A stretch of 35,493 nt of DNA, from NCBI RefSeq assembly GCF_001667945.1, contig NZ_LZJK01000080.1, positions 1 to 35,493 of the forward strand, given 5' to 3'. Position 1 is the first letter of the stretch, and each line of letters opens with the position of its first letter. This document shows, piece by piece, positions 17,357 to 23,542 of the stretch. Both the position numbers and the translations under genes were made by a program. The stretch is from Mycolicibacter sinensis. GTDB taxonomy: Bacteria > Actinomycetota > Actinomycetes > Mycobacteriales > Mycobacteriaceae. A model generated the notes under the pieces. That model saw only the letters and a program-made list of their open reading frames with translations. It did no database searches and was not told the origin of the DNA.

Positions 17357-17671
17357 ATGTTCGTCGATCCGGCGATGCTGCGTTCCGGGGCGGCGGATAC
17401 CCATAGCGCCGGCGCACACGCCCAGGCCGGGGCGACGCTGCTAAACCAGGCCTCCGTAGCAGAGGGCATTTTCGGCGGCTTCGGCGCCGCGGACGTCTTC
17501 CACAACGCGATCTCCGCAGCCCACACCGAGCACATCACCACCCTCACAGACCACCGCCGCACCTTGGCCGACGTCGGCGACAAAGCCCACCATGCCGCGC
17601 GTGAGTTCACCGGTATGGATCAGCACAACGCGGCCCAGCTTCGTGCGGTGCGGTGCAACTCCGGCACATAA
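17357..17671 (+). CDS. DUF2563-type small ESX-associated protein, first copy (Rv2078-like)
   Basis: 104 residues, helical, with MFVDPAMLRSGAADTHSAGAHAQAG at the start, a central FGGFGAADVFHNAI turn in the position of a WxG motif, and a C-terminal FTGMD that resembles the YxxxD/E secretion signal of ESX substrates. It matches the DUF2563 family (about 104 residues in M. tuberculosis Rv2078). The ATG at 17357 has GAGAGGGG upstream. Its 3' end overlaps the start of the toxin-like gene by 19 bp, so the two are translationally coupled and could form a secreted pair, as WXG100-like partners do; that role is inferred. The second copy is 98% identical by inspection. Confidence 0.75.
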   Translation: MFVDPAMLRSGAADTHSAGAHAQAGATLLNQASVAEGIFGGFGAADVFHNAISAAHTEHITTLTDHRRTLADVGDKAHHAAREFTGMDQHNAAQLRAVRCNSGT

Positions 17672-18555
17672 ACCTGGCGCTGCTGATCGACGCCGCCGGC
17701 GGTGACCCGTGGCAGGTCAACAACACGCTGCAGAGCGGCAAACCAGCCGTCATCGACGAGCTGGCGCGGGCCTTCCACGACGCCGGCGCCTGCACCGCCG
17801 AATCCAGTGCCGCGTTCGCCCAAGCCCGCCAACGCTTCCAGGCCGCCTGGAACCGGGAGAACGGCGAACACCCGATCAACGACTCCGCCGAAGTGCAGCG
17901 CGCCACCACCACCTTGCATCTACAACAAACCCAACTCACCGCGATCGGCACCGACCTAGAGAACATCGCCGCCGTGCTGGCCGAGGCCCAGAAGTCCGCG
18001 GCCGCGAAGATCAACGCACTGGAGATCCAGCTTCAAGACATCGACAACCGCATCGGGATGTACCAGCAGGCGAACCTCGACACCTCCGAGTTGGAACAGG
18101 TCGCGATCGACGACACCGCCGGCATCCTGCATCAACTCGAAAAGCTGCGCGACGACTACGCCGCAATACTTCAAGCTTCGACGACCAAGCTGCTGTCCCA
18201 TGGCTACGACGCGGCACCGCTGCACGGCCCCCTAAGCCCCTCCACGACTTCGCCGGACGACCAGTCCGCATTCGAGGAACTGTTGCGCGCCAATAACCAA
18301 GCGGTACTCGATGCGATGGCCCGGGTACGGGCCGCCCAAAAAGCGCTCGACGACGCCACGGCCAAGGCTTACCAGCAAGGCGCCGGCAGCGAAGCGGCCC
18401 AAGACGCGATGACCCGGCTGCCGACCTTGAAGAAAAACCTGGCCGATGCCCTCGATGACCTGGGCAAGATCCCCGACTACTCAAAAATCGATCCGGCCTC
18501 GGTGCACTTGGGCCCCGACGGCGCCGTGTCGTTCGCCTACACCCTGGCGGGCTAG
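17653..18555 (+). CDS. N-terminal half of an ESX-associated TNT toxin gene, ended by an in-frame TAG
   Basis: 300 residues from GTG 17653, overlapping the DUF2563-type gene. Residues 15-180 are the shared helical domain: AAGGDPWQVNNTLQSG, RFQAAWNRENGEHPIND, a long coiled region DLENIAAVLAEAQKSAAAKI, then LDTSELEQVAIDDTAGI. Residues 220-300 end with DPASVHLGPDGAVSFAYTLAG. A TAG at 18553-18555 interrupts the frame, and the following TNT-domain segment continues in the same frame with only a single lysine codon between TAG and an ATG. Intact relatives (Rv2079 type, about 650 residues) are single proteins, so this is probably one gene split by a nonsense mutation or a base-calling error, unless the stop is read through. 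Confidence 0.75.
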   Translation: MQLRHINLALLIDAAGGDPWQVNNTLQSGKPAVIDELARAFHDAGACTAESSAAFAQARQRFQAAWNRENGEHPINDSAEVQRATTTLHLQQTQLTAIGTDLENIAAVLAEAQKSAAAKINALEIQLQDIDNRIGMYQQANLDTSELEQVAIDDTAGILHQLEKLRDDYAAILQASTTKLLSHGYDAAPLHGPLSPSTTSPDDQSAFEELLRANNQAVLDAMARVRAAQKALDDATAKAYQQGAGSEAAQDAMTRLPTLKKNLADALDDLGKIPDYSKIDPASVHLGPDGAVSFAYTLAG

Positions 18556-18558
18556 AAG

Positions 18559-19536
18559 ATGGTGGTGACCGGCACCCTCAAAAACGGCACCGGCGAAATC
18601 TATGACCAAGGCGCCGGCAGCGGCAGCGGCGCCTACTTCACCTATCAGGATGGCAAGCTGGTCGCCTCCCGGTTCCTCGACCCCGGCCGGGTCACCCCTG
18701 ACGACGCGCTGCTGCAGAACGTCATCTTCACCGCCGTGGGCGCCGGACCCGCCGTCACCGCCGGCAAGGCCGGCGTCGAAGCCGGCTGGCAAGGCATGCG
18801 GTCCCTGTTCGCCCGCGAAGCCCTCGCAACCAGTGGCGGTAGCGCTGCCGGCCTGACCGCCGACAACGTGCTGCCACGGGCAATCACCCAAGCCGAGATC
18901 CGCGCCCAAGCCGCCACCGACGATCTCGCTATCCACCACCCCGGCGTGCACACCCCGGTCACCACCAGTGGCGAGCACATCCCACCGTTAACGACCGCCG
19001 ACCACGGCCCACCGGTGCTTGCCCACGACCACGTCCCGCACAGCGGCCCACATGTGCCGGCGTCAGCAACCGAGGTACAGCCACTGCCTCCAGATTCGCC
19101 CTTGTTCGACGGCCACCACCCCATCGAACCGGGACCACAATTCACCGACTCCGCCGGCCATTTGATCTATCCTAACGACAGCCTGGCCAGCAAGCCCTAC
19201 GCAATACCAGGCAGCGTCATTCCCGACGCCGACTTGGCCGCGGGAACCGAACTCGGACGATTCGGGTATCCCAGTGGCGCCTACCTCGCCCCCGAAGGCA
19301 CCCCGTTCGCCCAGCTGTCACTACCGCCCAGCAGTGCCACTAAGCCCTATTACACATTTGTCGTAAATGATCCGACAGCTCTTCCGCCCGGCTGGCATAT
19401 CGAGCAGTCCCGGGCAGCCCCGTGGTTCCACCAACCCGGCGGCGGCATCCAATATCGGGTGATAGCACCGCCAGGGCAAGAAGCCTCGGTGGATGCATTG
19501 ATTGAGTCAGGCTACCTGAAGGAGGTTCGGAGATGA
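18559..19536 (+). CDS. C-terminal half of the toxin: TNT (NAD+ glycohydrolase-type) domain
   Basis: 325 residues in the same frame as the preceding gene. Residues 1-100 (MVVTGTLKNGTGEIYDQG, FLDPGRVTPDDALLQN, TAGKAGVEAGWQGM) are the conserved pre-toxin region. A His/Pro-rich linker follows, and residues about 196-323 look like the tuberculosis necrotizing toxin domain of CpnT: YPNDSLASKPYAIPG, GTELGRFGYPSGAYLAPEGT, LPPSSATKPYYTF, WFHQPGGGIQYRV, LIESGYL. Arg234 and Gln298 fit TNT catalytic positions. The positions where I expect Arg and His appear to be Leu253 and Tyr265, so activity is doubtful. Its stop overlaps the start of the next gene (ATGA), an Imm61-like immunity gene, which supports the toxin call. 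Confidence 0.8.
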   Translation: MVVTGTLKNGTGEIYDQGAGSGSGAYFTYQDGKLVASRFLDPGRVTPDDALLQNVIFTAVGAGPAVTAGKAGVEAGWQGMRSLFAREALATSGGSAAGLTADNVLPRAITQAEIRAQAATDDLAIHHPGVHTPVTTSGEHIPPLTTADHGPPVLAHDHVPHSGPHVPASATEVQPLPPDSPLFDGHHPIEPGPQFTDSAGHLIYPNDSLASKPYAIPGSVIPDADLAAGTELGRFGYPSGAYLAPEGTPFAQLSLPPSSATKPYYTFVVNDPTALPPGWHIEQSRAAPWFHQPGGGIQYRVIAPPGQEASVDALIESGYLKEVRR

Positions 19537-20021
19537 CAGACAAATTCGCTCGACTGTCCCGCGCGTGGACCGAGTGGGCTAATTTGGCCCGCCTGAGGGG
19601 CGTTTCTGTATCGCTGGACGGCGCCAAAGCCGAGGCAACGTTCATAGCTGATGATGAATCATTCCATCTTGGTAGAGATGGTGAATGGTGGGTGGTCGAT
19701 AAAACAGATGATCGCGGCAAGCACTACGCGGCTATCGCAAAATTTTCTGACTTCGAACTTCTAGAGAAATACCTGATTTGGCGATGGAGTTCTACTGCAC
19801 GTAGCGCATTCGCCCTAGAAAGCCTGGGCCCGCCCCTGTACAAGATGGGCTTCAGCAGTGACGTCACGGTAACGCCAACCGGAGACGAATGGGAAACGGA
19901 GATCAAATCGCCTGCTGGGAGCGCTATTCTAGGGCAGCCTTACAGTACGATATTCAGTCACTTGATGTCGAAATCAGTTGAGGAGATCGAAGAGATGGTC
20001 AGAGAAGGATTTCCGCGATAA
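19533..20021 (+). CDS. Imm61-like immunity protein for the TNT domain
   Basis: 162 residues, soluble, acidic and Trp-rich. Start ATG 19533 lies within the toxin stop (ATGA), after GGAGGTTCGGAG. The pattern GEWWVVDKTDDRGKHYAAIA, FSDFELLEKYLIWRW and TARSAF resembles Imm61, the family of the M. tuberculosis TNT antidote (IFT, Rv3902c). It would bind and block NAD+ hydrolysis in the producing cell's cytosol. Base composition is clearly lower in GC than in the flanking genes (ATAGCTGATGATGAATCATT), typical of variable immunity genes. The 3' end runs into a truncated gene on the opposite strand (64 bp overlap with its read-through frame). Confidence 0.7.
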   Translation: MTDKFARLSRAWTEWANLARLRGVSVSLDGAKAEATFIADDESFHLGRDGEWWVVDKTDDRGKHYAAIAKFSDFELLEKYLIWRWSSTARSAFALESLGPPLYKMGFSSDVTVTPTGDEWETEIKSPAGSAILGQPYSTIFSHLMSKSVEEIEEMVREGFPR

Positions 20022-20284
20022 ATGCGGCCGTGTCGGCCATGAGCAACGTCAAGCAAGCGATTCCTGCCGAGCGTTAGACGAGTTAGCATGTCCTCCGCGG
20101 TCTGACCACTGTTGTTTTGCCCTAGTAAAGTGGCGAGGTTGCGGATGTATTCAGCCTCTTCCTGCTTCGCCTGCTGGTGACCGAACCAAAAGCCGACTGC
20201 GTCAGCTGGCTGGGTGGGTGGTGCAGGCCACCACGCACCGATCAACATCCGCGTGAAAGGCCTATAGTCGGGGAGGTCACTCAC
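19958..20284 (-). pseudogene. Truncated N-terminal fragment of a second 913-residue-type accessory gene
   Basis: The frame begins MSDLPDYRPFTRMLIGAWWP and continues RNLATLLGQNNSGQTAEDML and TLGRNRLLDVAH, clearly homologous to residues 1-82 of the 913-residue protein. Similarity stops at about 20040; the last 27 codons are the antisense of the Imm61-like gene. The start overlaps the stop of the upstream membrane-protein gene exactly as in the intact operon. The remaining 800-plus residues are missing, so this is a remnant left where the toxin-immunity cassette joined. Confidence 0.8.
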
Positions 20285-20867
20285 CGCACAATCCCTGCAT
20301 CACGCGGTCTTTTACATTCATGTCATCAACGGACTCATTATACTGCTCCCTGGTGGCCATGCCAGTCGTGCCAATTGCCGCTGTTGTTTGGTAAGTGGCC
20401 GCCAAGGCGCGGGCTGCGTCACGTTGTTTGGCGTCTAACGCAGGATTTGCGGCCGCTGTCTCTAGAATCAGGGCACCGTTGGACATGGCAATGCGGGCCA
20501 GCGCAGTGTTGTCGGGCGTCGAAGTCTCGATGTGCATTGCGCGCGCGGCAAGTTTATACTTTTCACACAAATCCCTCTTCGCTTCCGCCTTCTCCGCCGC
20601 CGTATAGGTCGCACTCGACCCCGATCCGGACCGCGTCAGCGCAACGATCAACGCCACCGCCGCAAGAACCACGGCCACGGCGGCCAGTGTCGCTGTCAGC
20701 CAGTTCCGAGACCGGATTGGTGCGGGCGGTGCGGGCCAAGGCTGTGTCATGGTCACGTCACGGATGGTATCCCCGAGGGCCAATTCTTCGCTTACATCAT
20801 CGTTTCCAAAATGTGGGCACAGGTCCGAACAACGGGCGCAGTACTGCGACTGTCCAGGACCACGCAC
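20277..20867 (-). CDS. Single-pass membrane protein with N-terminal Cys-rich motif, second copy
   Basis: 196 residues, paralogue of the gene at 16661-17245 with the same order: CARCSDLCPHFG, MTQPWPAPPAPI, transmembrane helix WLTATLAAVAVVLAAVALIV, exported helical domain, terminal VMQGLCGE. The first 70 residues are almost identical to the other copy; the exported domain has diverged (for example TREQYNESVDDMNVKDR against VEQYQKAGEDLNAKDR), so the pair is either an older duplication homogenised at one end by gene conversion, or the exported domain evolves fast. Its downstream partner has been reduced to a fragment, but this gene looks intact. The start is uncertain (GTG 20867 or ATG 20750). 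Confidence 0.7.
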   Translation of the reverse strand: MRGPGQSQYCARCSDLCPHFGNDDVSEELALGDTIRDVTMTQPWPAPPAPIRSRNWLTATLAAVAVVLAAVALIVALTRSGSGSSATYTAAEKAEAKRDLCEKYKLAARAMHIETSTPDNTALARIAMSNGALILETAAANPALDAKQRDAARALAATYQTTAAIGTTGMATREQYNESVDDMNVKDRVMQGLCGE

Positions 20868-20978
20868 CGTCTAGAACACCGGCGACAATCACCCTCGGAG
20901 GCCGCCGCGCAAAACTGAATTGACCCCGAAGGGCCGCCCTGTCAAGGTTGTTAACGACCGATCTGAGCGGGGTTCCGG
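20868..20978. promoter_or_regulatory. Divergent promoter region of cassette B
   Basis: Nearly identical to 17246-17356 (about four differences in 111 bp). Conservation of non-coding sequence together with its flanks is expected from recent duplication or conversion, and means both cassettes are probably regulated alike. Confidence 0.4.
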
Positions 20979-21293
20979 ATGTTTGTCGATCCGGCGATGC
21001 TGCGTTCCGGGGCGGCGGATACCCATAGCGCCGGCGCACACGCCCAGGCCGGGGCGACGCTGCTAAACCAGACCTCCGTAGCAGCGGGCATTTTCGGCGG
21101 CTTCGGCGCCGCGGACGTCTTCCACAACGCGATCTCCGCAGCCCACACCGAGCACATCACCACCCTCAGTGGCCACCGCCGGACCCTGGCCGACGTCGGC
21201 GACAAAGCCCACCATGCCGCGCGCGAGTTCACCGGCATGGATCAGCGCAACGCAGCCCAGCTTCGTGCGGTGCGGTGCAACTCCAGCACATAA
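20979..21293 (+). CDS. DUF2563-type small ESX-associated protein, second copy
   Basis: 104 residues, nearly identical to the copy at 17357. The visible substitutions are few: Ala to Thr in LLNQTSV, Glu to Ala before GIFGG, Thr-Asp to Ser-Gly in TTLSGH, Gln-His to Gln-Arg and Gly to Ser near the C-terminus. It keeps the FGGFGAADVF turn and the FTGMD candidate secretion motif. It overlaps the start of the third toxin-like gene by 19 bp, the same junction as in cassette A. Identical small partners in front of two different toxins imply one shared secretion partner or chaperone for different effector tails; this is inference. Confidence 0.75.
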   Translation: MFVDPAMLRSGAADTHSAGAHAQAGATLLNQTSVAAGIFGGFGAADVFHNAISAAHTEHITTLSGHRRTLADVGDKAHHAAREFTGMDQRNAAQLRAVRCNSST

Positions 21294-22780
21294 ACCCGGC
21301 GCTGCTGACCGAAGCCGCCGGCGGCGACCCGTGGCAGGTCAACAACACGCTGCAAAGCGGTAACCCGGCTGTCATCGACGAGCTGGCGCAGGCCTTCCAC
21401 GACGCCGGGTCCTGCACCGCCGAGGCCAGTGCCGCGTTCGCCCAAGCCCGCCAACGCTTTCAGGCCGCCTGGAACCGGGAGAACGGCGACCACCCGATCA
21501 ACGACTCCGCCGAAGTCCAGCGCGCCACCAATACCTTGCATCTGCAGCAGACCCAGCTGGCCGCGATCGGCACCGATCTGGAAACCATCGCCGCCGCGCT
21601 GGCCGAGGCCCAGAAGGCGGCGGCTGCGAAGATCAACGCGCTGCAGATCCAGCTCCAAGACATCGACAATCGCATCGGCATGTCCCAGCAGGCGCAGCTC
21701 GACACCTCCGAACTGGAGCAGGTGGCGATCGACGACACCGCTGGCATCCTGCATCAACTCGAAAAGCTCCGCGACGACTACGCCGCAGTCCTACAAGACG
21801 CCACCAGCAAACTGCTCTCCAATGGCTACGAGCCGGCACCGCTGCACGGCTACGACGGCGACGGGCAACCCACCCAAGACCAACAAGCCGGTCGCGCTGC
21901 CGATGCCTACGGCACTACCGAGCGTGATCGCGACCAGCAATTGGTGGACAGTGCGGGCGAGATGACGCCCGAGAAGGCTGCAGCGGCCGCGCGGCTGCGG
22001 GACTACGCCACCGCTACCGACCCGGCCGCCGATCCGCAGGCCCGGCGCCTGGCCGGCGAGCGCCTCGACGACTACCGAATGGCCAACTTCATCGGCCCGC
22101 TGCCGATGGACCCGGTCCTGGGTGGAGAGGCTCGAACCCGCGCCCAAACACGGCTGGAGCTGCAGAAGGATCTCGAACGGGGGATGGCCGACGGCCGAGC
22201 TTTCACCCCGGATCAGGCCACCCAGCTACTCGACACCGCGGAACAGAATGCCCGAGTCATCGTGACCCGGCAGGCAATCGACGCCCTCGTCCGAAACGGC
22301 GGGATGTCGCACCAAGGCGCGACGCAACTCGTCGGCGACATCGCGCGAGGCCGAGTTGGCCACATCCTGCGGGATGGCGGCGACGCCGCGGGGATCTCTG
22401 CCAGTGCCGGCAAGGCGGCCCTCAACGCGTTTGCCGACAAGGTTCCCACCGGAAAGCATTGGGCACCGGGGGTTGCTTACAGCGCGGAAGACATCGCCGC
22501 GATCAAGAATCTGTCGAAGCGCATGGGCTTCGCCGGCAACGTGCTCGGGTCCGCCGTCGGATTCTACGACGTGTTCGTCGACCACAAGCCGTTCGTGGAC
22601 ACCGCGGCCACAAGCGCGGGGGGTTTCGGAGGCGGAATCGCAGGTGCAGAATTGGGGGCCTCCGTTGGTGCCCTCGCCGGGCCAGTGGGCGCTTTCGTTG
22701 GCGCACTGGCCTTCGGGGTTGTCGGTTCGGTGTCTGGAGAGAAGGTCATGGAAAACCTCCTCGAGCTGGCGAGGAATTGA
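21275..22780 (+). CDS. ESX-associated polymorphic-toxin-like protein with glycine-zipper C-terminus (intact)
   Basis: 501 residues from GTG 21275, the only uninterrupted member of the three. Residues 1-190 are the shared helical domain (GGDPWQVNNTLQSGNP, NRENGDHPINDSAEVQRA, a long coiled coil to about 180). Residues 200-430 are a helical, charged region (DQQLVDSAGEMTPEKAAAAA, GPLPMDPVLGGE, DQATQLLDTAEQNARVIV, HQGATQLVGDIARGRVGHIL) of a type seen before toxin tails. Residues 448-488 are a glycine zipper (GGFGGGIAGAELGASVGALA, then GPVGAFVGALAFGVVG) that could insert into membranes. The next gene encodes a multi-pass membrane protein, as for pore-forming toxin and immunity pairs. Toxicity and target are inferred, and a non-toxic membrane-anchored effector is possible. 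Confidence 0.7.
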   Translation: MQLQHINPALLTEAAGGDPWQVNNTLQSGNPAVIDELAQAFHDAGSCTAEASAAFAQARQRFQAAWNRENGDHPINDSAEVQRATNTLHLQQTQLAAIGTDLETIAAALAEAQKAAAAKINALQIQLQDIDNRIGMSQQAQLDTSELEQVAIDDTAGILHQLEKLRDDYAAVLQDATSKLLSNGYEPAPLHGYDGDGQPTQDQQAGRAADAYGTTERDRDQQLVDSAGEMTPEKAAAAARLRDYATATDPAADPQARRLAGERLDDYRMANFIGPLPMDPVLGGEARTRAQTRLELQKDLERGMADGRAFTPDQATQLLDTAEQNARVIVTRQAIDALVRNGGMSHQGATQLVGDIARGRVGHILRDGGDAAGISASAGKAALNAFADKVPTGKHWAPGVAYSAEDIAAIKNLSKRMGFAGNVLGSAVGFYDVFVDHKPFVDTAATSAGGFGGGIAGAELGASVGALAGPVGAFVGALAFGVVGSVSGEKVMENLLELARN

Positions 22781-22813
22781 CGTGCGAGCGGTGCGACGTT
22801 TAGCGTTAAAATC

Positions 22814-23542
22814 GTGAACCCGGTCGCGGGCTTTGCCAGCATGGATCAGCTGGTTGCGTTCGTGGGCGCCCTTGTCTGCGCAATAATAGCCTTTATTCCG
22901 GACTCGTCTGACCGCGAAAATCTAAGCCGAAATAGACGGATCTTCTGGGGAGCCACTGGCGCAGCAATGGTATTCGCATTCCTCGGTCTGCTGCCCGACT
23001 GGAGATATAGCCTCGAAGCAGCGTTCGCGGTTGGCGCTCTGTTCTTCCTCCTTGCGTTCCGGGATACGCCTTACATTAAGGTCCGCGGAAAGGTATACGC
23101 ATGGTGGAGATCTGACCGCCTGGCGGAATCCGATGAGCAAAACGAGGAACCAGGCCACGATCCGATTCCCGACTCATACACTGGTTCGTCTACCGCCAAT
23201 CAAACCTGGTGGATGACGATCGGAGCTTATGCGATATGCATGTTCGTGATCTACGACGACTTCGTCGCGCATAACATTCACTTTGCCGGAATTCCGGCGG
23301 CCATCATTTTTATATATGTGCCACTCTACTTTGGCTACTGGGATGCGAGTTGGGACTACCCGATAGCCCGCGGACAGCTAGCGCAATTAGCTACCTTGAC
23401 TATCATGACGGCGGGAATCTTCGCAGCGCTCTATTTCCCCGGATTCTACGCCGGAAAGCGCTGGCCGCGACGCCCCAAGAGATCCATGGAGTACCGGATA
23501 CATCCCCGTCACTGGAAGCAGGACAACGGTGACGACCCCTAG
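22814..23542 (+). CDS. Putative multi-pass membrane immunity protein
   Basis: 242 residues from GTG 22814, 33 bp after the toxin-like gene. Six hydrophobic segments are visible at about residues 12-29, 43-61, 66-83, 131-149, 155-175 and 190-210, with a charged loop at 90-130 and a basic tail (GKRWPRRPKRSMEYR). No family is recognised. Position after a glycine-zipper protein and AT-richer composition (GCAATAATAGCCTTTATTCC) suggest an imported immunity gene. The stop codon TAG shares the tetranucleotide CTAG with the stop of the convergent acyl-CoA synthetase, so the island's right end abuts the sterol locus with no spacer. Confidence 0.6.
   Translation: MNPVAGFASMDQLVAFVGALVCAIIAFIPDSSDRENLSRNRRIFWGATGAAMVFAFLGLLPDWRYSLEAAFAVGALFFLLAFRDTPYIKVRGKVYAWWRSDRLAESDEQNEEPGHDPIPDSYTGSSTANQTWWMTIGAYAICMFVIYDDFVAHNIHFAGIPAAIIFIYVPLYFGYWDASWDYPIARGQLAQLATLTIMTAGIFAALYFPGFYAGKRWPRRPKRSMEYRIHPRHWKQDNGDDP

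Larger units (their letters stand above)
17061..18228. repeat. Direct repeat, left copy (1,168 bp)
   Basis: Aligns without any indel to 20683-21850 (offset exactly 3,622 bp). It covers the start of the membrane-protein gene, the divergent promoter, the DUF2563-type gene and the N-terminal domain of the toxin-like gene. Similarity ends abruptly after CTGCACGGC at 18228, where the toxin C-termini diverge. Confidence 0.9.
20683..21850. repeat. Direct repeat, right copy (1,168 bp)
   Basis: Partner of 17061-18228, same orientation, constant 3,622-bp offset, no indels. Its end coincides with the boundary between the conserved toxin N-terminal domain and the variable C-terminus. Confidence 0.9.

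Noticed and set aside
18553..18555. TAG as a recoded (pyrrolysine) codon
   Set aside because: No pyrrolysine machinery is visible, mycobacteria are not known to use it, and the site is outside the catalytic domain; mutation or sequencing error is simpler.
11289..23542. An integrase, transposase or tRNA attachment site bordering the island
   Set aside because: I looked at both borders and inside and found no recombinase-like gene, no tRNA-like fold and no obvious flanking direct repeat.
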